From contig JAZSCX010000011.1 of the NCBI GenBank assembly GCA_045530865.1, positions 1 to 9,593 of the forward strand: a stretch of 9,593 bases of DNA, in the 5' to 3' direction. The notes beneath the pieces were generated by a model, which was given only the letters and a program-made list of their open reading frames with translations, was not told the DNA's origin and searched no databases. Shown here piece after piece: positions 1 through 7,187 of this stretch. Origin of the DNA: Avoscillospira sp045530865. Lineage in GTDB: Bacteria; Bacillota; Clostridia; Oscillospirales; Oscillospiraceae. The position numbers and the translations under genes are program-made. Numbering within the stretch: position 1 is the first letter of the stretch; every line of letters starts with the position of its first letter.

Positions 1-1356
1 ATCTCCAGTCTGGACGCCAAAATCAACGACAAGATCAGCGAGTGGTGCAAGGACATGGGCGGTCTGCTTCGAAAATACGAGCGCAACCGCTACCTGTTCC
101 TGTTCGAGGCCAAGGACCTGCCGAAGCTGCAGGAAGCCAAATTCACCATTCTGGACGAGATCCGCACCATCACCAATCCCTCCGGTGTTGCTGCCACCGT
201 TTCCATCGGCTTCGGCAAGGACGGCGCCAGCTTCCAGGAGAATTTCAGCTTTGCCTCCCTGTCCATTGAAATGGCCCTGTCCCGCGGCGGCGATCAGGTG
301 GTCATCAAGGATCGGTACAACTTCAACTTCTTCGGCGGCAGAACCAAGGAAACGGAACGCCGCACCAAGGTCAAGGCCCGTGTCATTGCCAGTTCTCTGA
401 CGGAGCTGATCAACCAGTCCAGCCAGATCTTCATCATGGGTCACCGCATGGCGGATCTGGATGCGCTGGGCGCCGCCATGGGTCTGGTCACCATCTGCCG
501 CAAGCAGGGAAAGGCTGTGAAGATCGTCATGGATCGGGAGCACACCGCCGCAGGGTCGCTGCTGAGCCGGTTGGCGGAGTACCCGGAGTATGACAACCTC
601 TTCGCCACCGGCGAGGATGCCCTGCTGGCAGCCGACAGCAGAAGCCTTCTGATGGTGGTGGATACCAACCGTCCCGATCAGGTGGAAAACCGGGCGCTGC
701 TGGAGTCTGTCACCCGTGTGGCAGTCATCGATCACCACCGCCGTGCCGCCGATTATATCGAGCAGGTGGTGCTGAACCTCCACGAGCCCTTCGCCTCTTC
801 CGCGTCGGAGCTGGTTTCCGAAATTCTGCAGTACGCCGTGGAGCCCAAGGACATTCGTCCCATGGAAGCGCAGGCGCTGCTGGCGGGCATCGTGTTGGAT
901 ACGAAGAACTTCTCCGTCCGCACCGGCTCCCGCACCTTTGAAGCCGCCGCCTTTTTGCGCCGGGCAGGCGCCGATACGGTGGATGTGAAAAAGCTGTTCC
1001 AGAACGATCTGGACTCTACCGTTTCCCGCTATCAGATCGTGCAGGCCGCCCGCCTGTACCGCAATGAGATCGCCATTGCCGCCATCGATCATATGATCAG
1101 CCGGACGCTGGCGGCACAGGCTGCCGACGAGCTGCTGAACATTCTGGGCATCACAGCCTCCTTTGTGCTGTATCCCGACGGCGACCGGATCATCATTTCC
1201 GCCCGCTCCATCGGCGAAGCCAATGTGCAGGTGATTCTGGAGGCCCTTGGCGGCGGCGGCAATGCCGCGGCAGCCGGCGCCCAGATCCCCGATAAGTCCA
1301 TCCGCGAAGTCCTGTCCGAGCTGGTGGCAAGCATTGATAAATTTTATGAAAATTAA
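1..1356 (+). CDS. gdpP: Cyclic-di-AMP phosphodiesterase GdpP (YybT family), 3' part only
   Basis: The frame is open from base 1, so the gene begins upstream; 451 residues are visible. Known GdpP proteins are about 650 residues with two membrane helices and a PAS domain at the N terminus, and that part is missing here. What remains is a degenerate GGDEF domain (RGGDQ at fragment residues 95-99), a DHH phosphoesterase domain and a C-terminal DHHA1 domain. The DHH metal-site motifs are visible: H148, D152 and D154 in GHRMADLDALG, D221 in VVDTN, D244-H245-H246, and D300 in VLDTKNF. By family knowledge it hydrolyses c-di-AMP to pApA at the membrane and so affects potassium, cell-wall and osmotic homeostasis. 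The DHHA1 glycine loop reads GGGGN (417-421) where characterised bacillar relatives, as I recall them, have GGGGH. Its position before rplI and dnaB matches Bacillus gdpP-rplI-dnaC. Identification is secure; activity is inferred. Confidence 0.95.
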   Translation: MSSLDAKINDKISEWCKDMGGLLRKYERNRYLFLFEAKDLPKLQEAKFTILDEIRTITNPSGVAATVSIGFGKDGASFQENFSFASLSIEMALSRGGDQVVIKDRYNFNFFGGRTKETERRTKVKARVIASSLTELINQSSQIFIMGHRMADLDALGAAMGLVTICRKQGKAVKIVMDREHTAAGSLLSRLAEYPEYDNLFATGEDALLAADSRSLLMVVDTNRPDQVENRALLESVTRVAVIDHHRRAADYIEQVVLNLHEPFASSASELVSEILQYAVEPKDIRPMEAQALLAGIVLDTKNFSVRTGSRTFEAAAFLRRAGADTVDVKKLFQNDLDSTVSRYQIVQAARLYRNEIAIAAIDHMISRTLAAQAADELLNILGITASFVLYPDGDRIIISARSIGEANVQVILEALGGGGNAAAAGAQIPDKSIREVLSELVASIDKFYEN

Positions 1357-1368
1357 TTAAAAATACCC

Positions 1369-1452
1369 GTAGGGGCGACCAATGGTCGCCCGAAGGGCAG
1401 TACATTGTGGAAGATGGCTGCCTGCAAACGGGCGACCATTGGTCGCCCCTAC
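1369..1452. repeat. Inverted pair of 24-nt GTAGGGG/CCCG hairpin repeats
   Basis: Two identical 24-nt units lie in opposite orientation, at 1369-1392 (plus) and 1429-1452 (minus), with 36 nt between them. Each unit is itself a hairpin: constant GTAGGGG, stem half CGACC, loop AAT, stem half GGTCG, constant CCCG. The pair can also fold into one long 24-bp stem. The copies occupy nearly the whole gap between the gdpP stop and the rplI ribosome binding site (AAGGAG, 1461-1466). Further units with different stems are at 7188-7211 and 7966-7989, so this is a dispersed family. No T-tract follows, so it is not a classical intrinsic terminator. It could be a REP/MITE-like element or an mRNA-processing or stability structure; the sequence does not decide. 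Confidence 0.85.
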
Positions 1453-1476
1453 TAACCGTTAAGGAGAGAATGAATT

Positions 1477-1923
1477 ATGAAAGTTATTCTGTTACAGGAC
1501 GTGAAAGGTCAGGGCAAAAAGGGCCAGCTGATCGATGTTTCCGATGGTTACGCCCGCAATTTCCTGCTGCCCAGAAAGCTGGCGCAGGAGGCAACTGCCG
1601 ACAATATCAACACCATGAAGATGAACGACAAGGCGCTGCAGGAAAAGCGCCAGAGAGAGCGGGAAGAAGCCCTGGCTCTGAGCAAGGTGCTGAAGGAAAT
1701 GACCCTGACGGTCTCCGCCAAGGGCGGCGGAGCCGGCCGGCTGTTCGGCTCCGTGACCAACGCGGAAATCTCCGATGCGCTGGCAAAGCAGCACAAGATC
1801 CAGCTGGACAAGCGCAAGATCGTCCTGAAGGAGCCTATCAAGATGACCGGCCTGTACACCGTCACCTGCAAGCTGGGCTATGAGGTCAACGCCGATCTGA
1901 AGGTGGAGATCAAGGAACTGTAA
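1477..1923 (+). CDS. rplI: 50S ribosomal protein bL9
   Basis: This encodes a 148-residue protein, the usual length for bL9. It begins MKVILLQDVKGQGKKGQLID and continues with the conserved VSDGYARNFLLPRKLA segment, which is the N-terminal rRNA-binding domain (about residues 1-50). A long charged connecting helix follows (about 50-75, rich in K, E and R). The C-terminal domain contains GRLFGSVTNAEISDAL and ends in VEIKEL. bL9 binds 23S rRNA near the L1 stalk and helps maintain reading frame. The ATG at 1477 is supported by AAGGAG at 1461-1466, 10 nt upstream. It lies between gdpP and dnaB, the classical Bacillota order. Its last two codons and stop form part of the 5' arm of a perfect 13-bp stem-loop at 1916-1944. 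Confidence 0.97.
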   Translation: MKVILLQDVKGQGKKGQLIDVSDGYARNFLLPRKLAQEATADNINTMKMNDKALQEKRQREREEALALSKVLKEMTLTVSAKGGGAGRLFGSVTNAEISDALAKQHKIQLDKRKIVLKEPIKMTGLYTVTCKLGYEVNADLKVEIKEL

Positions 1924-1944
1924 TTGCCAGGGGCAATTACAGTT
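1916..1944 (+). terminator. Stem-loop at the end of rplI, possible transcript end or processing site
   Basis: A perfect 13-bp stem is formed by 1916-1928 and 1932-1944 with a 3-nt loop (AGG). The 5' arm contains the last rplI codons and its TAA stop. There is no U-tract after the 3' arm (CTCGGTTGACA follows), so it is not a canonical Rho-independent terminator. It may instead protect the rplI mRNA 3' end, attenuate read-through into dnaB, or be a by-product of the adjacent repeat insertion at 1950. The structure is certain from the sequence; the function is not. Confidence 0.5.
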
Positions 1945-1949
1945 CTCGG

Positions 1950-2069
1950 TTGACAGTTGATAGTTGACAATTGACAATGAATGTATCGCCTGTCGGCGAT
2001 GGATTTGATTCTATTTCAATTGTCGCAAAGCGACACCTTCACTGTCAACTGTCCATTGTCAACTGTCAA
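1950..2069. mobile_element. MITE-like element with TTGACA-rich inverted arms
   Basis: The arms 1950-1981 and 2038-2069 are inverted repeats matching at 27 of 32 positions. Each is built from repeats of TTGACA-like words (TTGACAGTTGA..., ...TTGACAATGAA). With looser matching the similarity extends inward to about 40 nt. Each arm leads into a small hairpin: ATCGCC/GGCGAT at 1985-2000 on the left and TGTCGC/GCGACA at 2021-2035 on the right. There is no coding content. A 38-nt stretch (1964-2001) recurs at 7142-7179 with two differences, so the element is dispersed in this genome. It fills the gap between rplI and the dnaB ribosome binding site. Size and symmetry fit a non-autonomous miniature element; no clear target-site duplication was found. 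Confidence 0.75.
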
Positions 2070-2090
2070 TTCAAACCGGAGGGTCAAATC

Positions 2091-3437
2091 ATGGAAGAAG
2101 AACTGCTTTCCCGGCAGCTGCCGCATTCGCTGGAGGCGGAGCAGGCCGTTCTGGGCTCCATGCTCATTGACAGCCGCTGTGTGGCGGAGGTCATTGGCAT
2201 TCTGCGCCCGGATAACTTTTTCTTACAACAGAATAGGGAGATCTACGAGACGATCTACTCCATGTTCAACTTCTCCGAGACCATCGATCCGGTCACGGTG
2301 CTGGATCGACTGAAGCAGCGGGGATTGAGCAGCGACAAGACTGCCTCCTACCTGATGCAGCTCATGGAGATCACCCCCACTGCCGCCAACGTGGCCCAGT
2401 ATGCGGCCATCGTCAAGGATAAGGCCCTGATGCGCGATCTGGCTGTGGCGGCAGGCGATATCCGGGAGACCGTGTTTGAGGGCACCGGCACCGCCTCCGA
2501 GATCATGGAGAACGCCGAAAAGAAGATCTATGCCCTGCGAAACGGCAACACCGGCGACAGCCTGCAGCACATCGGAACCGTTCTGGTCAACGTGTTTGAC
2601 CGGCTGGACGAGCTGTCCCGTTCCGACAGTGCCTTCCCCGGCCTCAGCACCGGTCTGGTGGATCTGGATAAGAAGATCAACGGTCTGAACAAGTCCGATC
2701 TTGTGCTGATCGCCGCCCGTCCCGGTATGGGCAAGACCTCCATCGCACTGAATATCGCCCTTGCCGTGGCAAAAAAGACGGACAAGACCGTGGCCTTCTT
2801 CTCTCTGGAAATGTCCCGGGAGCAGCTGGCCCTGCGCCTTTTGTCCAATGAGAGCTTCGTGGACAACCAGAAGCTGGTCACCGGCAAGCTGACGGAAGAG
2901 GAATGGACGAAAATCGGCATCGCCTCCTCCGCATTGAGCCAGACCGATATCCGTGTGGATGACAACCCCGCCATCTCCGTTGCCGAAATGAACGCCAAGT
3001 GCCGCCGGCTGGACAATCTGGGTCTGGTGCTCATCGACTATCTGCAGCTGATGACCTCCGCCGGACAGGGGCAGACCTCCAACAACGCCAACCGTGTACA
3101 GGTGGTCAGTGACATCTCCCGTGCCCTGAAGATCATGGCCAAGGAGCTGAACGTGCCGGTGATCTGTCTGAGCCAGCTGTCCCGTGCCAACGAGAGCCGT
3201 ACGGACAAGCGCCCCATGCTGTCCGATCTGCGTGAATCCGGCGCCATCGAGCAGGACGCCGATGAAGTCATGTTCATCTACCGCGACGACTATTATAATC
3301 CCGACACCGAAGAAAAGAACGTGGCGGAGATCATTGTTGCAAAGAACCGCCACGGCGAGACCGGCACTGTCAAGGTGCAGTGGCTGCCCCAGTTCACCAC
3401 CTTTGCCGACCGGGAGTGGAAGCACAGTGAGGGATAA
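2091..3437 (+). CDS. dnaB: Replicative DNA helicase DnaB
   Basis: This encodes 448 residues, typical for the hexameric replicative helicase (called DnaC in Bacillus). The N-terminal domain (about 10-110, LPHSLEAEQAVLGSMLID) is followed by a linker region and a RecA-like ATPase domain from about 185. Visible motifs are Walker A RPGMGKTS (210-217), the FFSLEM motif with E240, Walker B LVLIDYLQL (312-320, D316), SQLSR (361-365) and the DLRESGAIEQDAD segment (379-391). It unwinds DNA ahead of the replisome on the lagging-strand template. The start at ATG 2091 is preferred because GGAGGG (2078-2083) sits 7 nt upstream. The frame is open further upstream only through the repeat element, and that extension resembles no DnaB N terminus. 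The 3' end overlaps tilS by 11 nt, implying cotranscription and translational coupling. Confidence 0.97.
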   Translation: MEEELLSRQLPHSLEAEQAVLGSMLIDSRCVAEVIGILRPDNFFLQQNREIYETIYSMFNFSETIDPVTVLDRLKQRGLSSDKTASYLMQLMEITPTAANVAQYAAIVKDKALMRDLAVAAGDIRETVFEGTGTASEIMENAEKKIYALRNGNTGDSLQHIGTVLVNVFDRLDELSRSDSAFPGLSTGLVDLDKKINGLNKSDLVLIAARPGMGKTSIALNIALAVAKKTDKTVAFFSLEMSREQLALRLLSNESFVDNQKLVTGKLTEEEWTKIGIASSALSQTDIRVDDNPAISVAEMNAKCRRLDNLGLVLIDYLQLMTSAGQGQTSNNANRVQVVSDISRALKIMAKELNVPVICLSQLSRANESRTDKRPMLSDLRESGAIEQDADEVMFIYRDDYYNPDTEEKNVAEIIVAKNRHGETGTVKVQWLPQFTTFADREWKHSEG

Positions 3438-4743
3438 GGTATGTTCTGCCCTCCGGCAGCTGCTGGCCCCCGGTGACCGGGTGGTCTGCGCCCTGTCCGG
3501 CGGCGGCGACTCCGTGGCGCTGCTCCACTGCCTGCTGTCTCTGCGGCAGGAGCTGGAGATCACCGTCACAGCCGCCCACTTCAACCACTGCCTCCGCGGG
3601 GATGAATCCGACGGGGATGAAGCCTTTGTCCGGCAGCTCTGTGCCCAATGGGGCGTGGAACTGGCTGTCGGCCGGGGAAATCCCCGCAGCCTTGCAGGAG
3701 AAAGTCCGGAGGAAGCTGCCCGCCATCTGCGCTACGAATTTCTCATGGCGCAGTCCGGCTGGATCGTCACCGCCCATCACGGCGAGGATCAGATCGAAAC
3801 GGTACTGCTCAATTTGCTCCGGGGCACCGGCCTGAAGGGGCTCTGCGGGATGCTGCCGAAAAACGGACGGCTGCTGCGCCCCATGCTGGAGGTTTCCAAG
3901 GAAGAGGTGGACTTATATCTGTTCGATAACGGCTTAACTTGCCGTCTGGACAGCTCAAATTATACCGATAATGCCCTCCGGAACCGTCTGCGGCATCATG
4001 TTTTGCCGTTTTTACGGCGGGAAAACCCCAATTTAACGGCAGTTTTTAGCCGTATGACCGCCCTTTTGCGGCAGGACGAGGCCTATTTGGAAGCAAAAAC
4101 AGCCGAAATTTTGCAAAAAAGCGCGGTAAAAGACGGGTTTGACTGCGTCTATTTAACGAATTCACCGGAGGTTTTACGCCGCCGCGCCATCCGGCAGATG
4201 CTGGATATCCCCAAGCCCTCTATGGCGCACGTGGAGCTGGTGGAGCGGCTGCTGATGGACTACAGCGGCTCGGCCTCCGTTTCCCTTCCCGGCGGCGTCA
4301 CCGCCATCCGGGAGTATGACATTCTGCGCTTTGAACGCACGCCCTCCGCAGGGAGCTTTTCCCCGGTGCTGCTCCGCCCCGGCAAGGATGTATATTTGCC
4401 GGAGCTGGAACTAAAGATTTCCCTGCAGGGCCCCATGGTGCTGGAGGAAGAAACACCCTTTGCCATCCGCTGCGATGGAGAAGAACTTACCATTACCGTC
4501 CGTCCCCGACAGTCCGGCGACCGAATCCTGCTGACCGGCGGACACAAAACGTTGAAAAAATGGATGATCGACCAAAAGATCCCGGCTGCCCGGAGAGACC
4601 GGCTTCCGGTGCTGACGGACGATCAGGGTATTTTGGCTGTGTATCCCATGGGCTGTGATGCGGCCCGGCAGGCCCACCCGGGAGAGTTGGCCTGGATCAT
4701 TTCATTCCAAGAACAGGAGAGAGAGAAATGCTGGAAAAAATGA
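3427..4743 (+). CDS. tilS: tRNA(Ile)-lysidine synthetase
   Basis: TilS ligates lysine to C34 of the CAU-anticodon isoleucine tRNA using ATP, so that it reads AUA as isoleucine. The N-type ATP-pyrophosphatase domain shows the PP-loop SGGGDS (24-29), HFNHCLR (51-57), AARHLRYEF and TAHHGEDQIET (from 115) with LLRGTGLKGL after it. A helical linker domain follows, and the C-terminal TilS domain (about 357-425) contains TVRPRQSGDR, LKKWMIDQKIP and LPVLTDD. The length of 438 residues is normal. The start is taken as GTG 3427, which places MRDKVCSALRQLL before the PP-loop and has GGGAG (3412-3416) upstream inside dnaB. No in-frame ATG lies between 3427 and the PP-loop. It overlaps dnaB by 11 nt and hpt by 16 nt. 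The middle (about 3905-4180) is visibly AT-richer with six TTA codons, unlike the rest of the gene. Confidence 0.95.
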   Translation: MRDKVCSALRQLLAPGDRVVCALSGGGDSVALLHCLLSLRQELEITVTAAHFNHCLRGDESDGDEAFVRQLCAQWGVELAVGRGNPRSLAGESPEEAARHLRYEFLMAQSGWIVTAHHGEDQIETVLLNLLRGTGLKGLCGMLPKNGRLLRPMLEVSKEEVDLYLFDNGLTCRLDSSNYTDNALRNRLRHHVLPFLRRENPNLTAVFSRMTALLRQDEAYLEAKTAEILQKSAVKDGFDCVYLTNSPEVLRRRAIRQMLDIPKPSMAHVELVERLLMDYSGSASVSLPGGVTAIREYDILRFERTPSAGSFSPVLLRPGKDVYLPELELKISLQGPMVLEEETPFAIRCDGEELTITVRPRQSGDRILLTGGHKTLKKWMIDQKIPAARRDRLPVLTDDQGILAVYPMGCDAARQAHPGELAWIISFQEQEREKCWKK

Positions 4744-5294
4744 TGAAGAAAACCAATATGCTCGATGATATTGAGCGGGTTCTGGTTTCCGAAGAGGAAC
4801 TGAAACAGCGCATCGGTGAGGTTGCCGCCCAGATCAGCCGTGACTATGCCGGCAAGTGCCCCATTCTGGTGGGCGTGCTCAACGGCGTGGTGCCCTTCTA
4901 TGCCGCCATGACCCAGGCCATCACCATCCCCATGGTCGTGGACTTCATGACCGTGAAATCCTACGAGGGCACCAGCTCCACCGGTATCCTGAACATCCGC
5001 AAGGATCTGGATCACGATATCGAGGGCCGCGATGTGCTGATTCTGGAGGACATTCTGGACTCCGGCCGCACCCTGAGCTACATTGTGGAGCTGTTCCGTG
5101 CCAGAAATCCCCGCTCCGTCAAGATCTGCACCATGCTGGATAAGCCCGAAGGCCGCGTGGTGGATTTGAAGGCAGACTATGTCTGCTTCACCGTGCCCAA
5201 CGCCTTTGTGGTGGGCATGGGTCTGGATTACAACGACTATTACCGCAATCTGCCCTTCGTGGGCGTGCTGAAGCCCGAGGTCTACAAGGGCTGA
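4728..5294 (+). CDS. hpt: Hypoxanthine phosphoribosyltransferase
   Basis: This encodes a 188-residue purine-salvage enzyme converting hypoxanthine (often also guanine) and PRPP to IMP or GMP plus pyrophosphate in the cytosol. The type I phosphoribosyltransferase signature VLILEDILDSGRTL is at 103-116, with the acidic pair E107-D108 and the PRPP loop. Also visible are LVGVLNGVVPF (48-57), the flexible-loop segment VKSYEGT (76-82) and the C-terminal FVVGMGLDYNDYYRNLPFVGVLKPE motif diagnostic of HPRT. ATG 4728 has GGAGA at 4716-4720, 7 nt upstream, and overlaps the tilS 3' end by 16 nt. An in-frame ATG at 4740 is possible but has a worse ribosome-site distance. The tilS-hpt-ftsH order is the conserved Bacillota arrangement. 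Confidence 0.95.
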   Translation: MLEKMMKKTNMLDDIERVLVSEEELKQRIGEVAAQISRDYAGKCPILVGVLNGVVPFYAAMTQAITIPMVVDFMTVKSYEGTSSTGILNIRKDLDHDIEGRDVLILEDILDSGRTLSYIVELFRARNPRSVKICTMLDKPEGRVVDLKADYVCFTVPNAFVVGMGLDYNDYYRNLPFVGVLKPEVYKG

Positions 5295-5319
5295 TGCTGC
5301 GAAAAAAGGAGAGACCCGT

Positions 5320-7152
5320 TTGAAGCGTCAACGAAACCCGGTGGGCGTGCTGATCTATGTCGGTATCCTGCTGCTTCTGCTGTTTTTTGTTTCCAATTCC
5401 CTGCTGTCCGGTCAGGACGACAGCCTCAGCCACGCCGAGGTGCTGCAGCTGTTTGAAAAAGAGGACGTGCGGCAGTTTACCCTCTCTGCCGATGGGCAGC
5501 TGGTGCTGGAGCTGTACTCCAAGGGCGAAGGCGAGCTGGTATTCACCCGGATCGGCTCTGTGGAGCAGTTCCACACTGATCTGGATGCCTTGATCGCCGC
5601 CCAGTCCGAAGCAGGTGTTCTAAAGGACTATAACTATCTGTCCGCCGAGGCCAAAACACCGTGGTACTTCATTGCCATTGTGGCCATTCTGGGCATCGGT
5701 GTGTTCTTCCTCATTGCCTCCATGGCCAACCGTTCCGGCAATCAAAACCCCATGGGCAAGTTCACCAAGGCCAACGCCCAGATGGGCAGCAGCCGCAAAA
5801 AGGTGACCTTCGCCGATGTGGCAGGCGCCGACGAGGAAAAGGCTGAGCTGCAGGAGGTGGTGGATTTCCTCCGGGATCCCGCCAAATTCACCCGGCTGGG
5901 CGCCAGAATCCCCAAGGGCATTTTGCTGGTGGGCCCTCCCGGTACCGGTAAGACCCTCCTTGCAAGAGCCGTGGCAGGCGAAGCGGACGTCAGCTTCCTG
6001 TCCATCTCCGGTTCCGACTTTGTGGAGCTGTATGTGGGCGTGGGCGCAGGCCGTGTCCGTGACCTGTTTGAGCAGGCCAAGAAGCTGGCCCCCGCCATTG
6101 TGTTTATCGACGAGATCGATGCTGTGGGCCGCCGCAGAGGCGCCGGTCTGGGCGGCGGTCACGATGAACGCGAGCAGACCCTGAACCAGCTGCTGGTGGA
6201 AATGGACGGCTTCGGCGTCAACGAGGGCGTCATTGTGCTGGCAGCCACCAACCGGCAGGACATTCTCGATCCCGCCCTGCTGCGCCCCGGCCGCTTTGAC
6301 CGCCACATCTATGTGGGCGCGCCCGACTGGAAGGGCCGCGGAGAGGTTTTGAAGATCCACGCCAAGGACAAGCCCCTGGCAGAGGATGTGGATCTGCAGA
6401 AGCTGGCAAAGGCCACCTCCGGCTTCACCGGTGCCGATCTGGAAAACCTGCTGAACGAGGCTGCCCTGCTGGCAGCCCGGAACAACCGCCCTTGCCTCAC
6501 CGACGCCGATCTGCAGGAGGCCATGATGAAGGTCATCGCAGGCCCCGAAAAGCGAAGCCGTTCCGTCAGCACCCATGAGCGGCGGCTCACCGCCATTCAC
6601 GAGGCCGGTCACGCCGTGGCCTCCTTCCATCTGCCCACCCACGATCGGGTGCATCAGATCACCATCATCCCCCGGGGCAACGCCGGCGGCATGACGGTCT
6701 ATCTGCCGGAGGACGATCACAGCTACCGCAGCCGCAACGAGATGTTCGAGCAGCTGGTTTCCTTGCTGGGCGGCCGTGTGGCAGAGCAGCTGTGTCTGGC
6801 GGATATCTCCACCGGCGCTTCCAACGATATCCAGCGGGCCTCTGCCCTTGCCAGAGATATGGTCAGCCGGTTCGGTATGAGCGAAAAGCTGGGCACCGTG
6901 GCCTACGGCAGCGACGATGAAGTGTTCATCGGCCGGGACTACGAAAAGACCAGAGCCTACTCCGACCGGACTGCCGGAGAGATCGACGCGGAGATCAAGG
7001 CGCTGATCGACCGGGCCTATGCCCGCTGCACGGAAATTCTGGAAGAGAACCGGGCAAAGCTGGAGCAGGTGGCAGAGTACCTGCTGGAGCATGAGAACAT
7101 GAGCCGGGAAGAATTTGAAGCAATGATGAAGGCAGAAACAATTGACAATTGA
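5320..7152 (+). CDS. ftsH: ATP-dependent membrane zinc metalloprotease FtsH
   Basis: This encodes 610 residues. The N terminus has a membrane helix (about 8-28), an extracytoplasmic domain (29-112) and a second helix (about 115-136). The AAA+ domain has Walker A GPPGTGKT (205-212), Walker B IVFIDEID (260-267) and a second region of homology with R322 and R325 in LRPGRFDR. The M41 peptidase domain has HEAGH (427-431) and the probable third zinc ligand D503 in TGASNDIQRA. FtsH degrades misassembled membrane proteins and short-lived regulators. The central-pore motif reads YVGVG (238-242) instead of the common FVGVG, a conservative change. The start is TTG 5320, with AAAGGAGA ending at 5314; no ATG fits. 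The last residues (ETIDN) and the TGA stop run into a dispersed repeat (7142-7179), so the natural C terminus may have been altered by insertion. The gene lies 25 nt after hpt. Confidence 0.97.
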   Translation: MKRQRNPVGVLIYVGILLLLLFFVSNSLLSGQDDSLSHAEVLQLFEKEDVRQFTLSADGQLVLELYSKGEGELVFTRIGSVEQFHTDLDALIAAQSEAGVLKDYNYLSAEAKTPWYFIAIVAILGIGVFFLIASMANRSGNQNPMGKFTKANAQMGSSRKKVTFADVAGADEEKAELQEVVDFLRDPAKFTRLGARIPKGILLVGPPGTGKTLLARAVAGEADVSFLSISGSDFVELYVGVGAGRVRDLFEQAKKLAPAIVFIDEIDAVGRRRGAGLGGGHDEREQTLNQLLVEMDGFGVNEGVIVLAATNRQDILDPALLRPGRFDRHIYVGAPDWKGRGEVLKIHAKDKPLAEDVDLQKLAKATSGFTGADLENLLNEAALLAARNNRPCLTDADLQEAMMKVIAGPEKRSRSVSTHERRLTAIHEAGHAVASFHLPTHDRVHQITIIPRGNAGGMTVYLPEDDHSYRSRNEMFEQLVSLLGGRVAEQLCLADISTGASNDIQRASALARDMVSRFGMSEKLGTVAYGSDDEVFIGRDYEKTRAYSDRTAGEIDAEIKALIDRAYARCTEILEENRAKLEQVAEYLLEHENMSREEFEAMMKAETIDN

Positions 7153-7179
7153 CAATGAAGGTATCGCCTGACGGCGATG
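7142..7179. repeat. Left-end copy of the 1950-2069 element, overlapping the ftsH stop
   Basis: These 38 bases match 1964-2001 with only two differences (36 of 38). They include two TTGACA words, the ATGAA step and the ATCGCC/GGCGAT hairpin. The right half of the element is absent. The sequence instead diverges at about 7180 and a unit of another repeat family follows at 7188. The copy begins inside ftsH, so the last residues of FtsH and its TGA (7150-7152) come from repeat sequence. Confidence 0.8.
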
Positions 7180-7187
7180 ATTGGATG

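Noticed and set aside
1950..1980. TTGACA words in the repeat arms acting as -35 boxes for dnaB
   Set aside because: No convincing -10 sequence lies 16-18 nt downstream of any of them on the plus strand.
1971..2090. N-terminal extension of dnaB from the in-frame ATG at 1971
   Set aside because: It is encoded by the repeat element, resembles no DnaB N terminus, and a well-spaced GGAGGG precedes ATG 2091.
2223..3584. 453-codon open frame on the minus strand opposite dnaB
   Set aside because: Same shadow effect; low-complexity H/G/Q-rich translation and no plausible initiation site.
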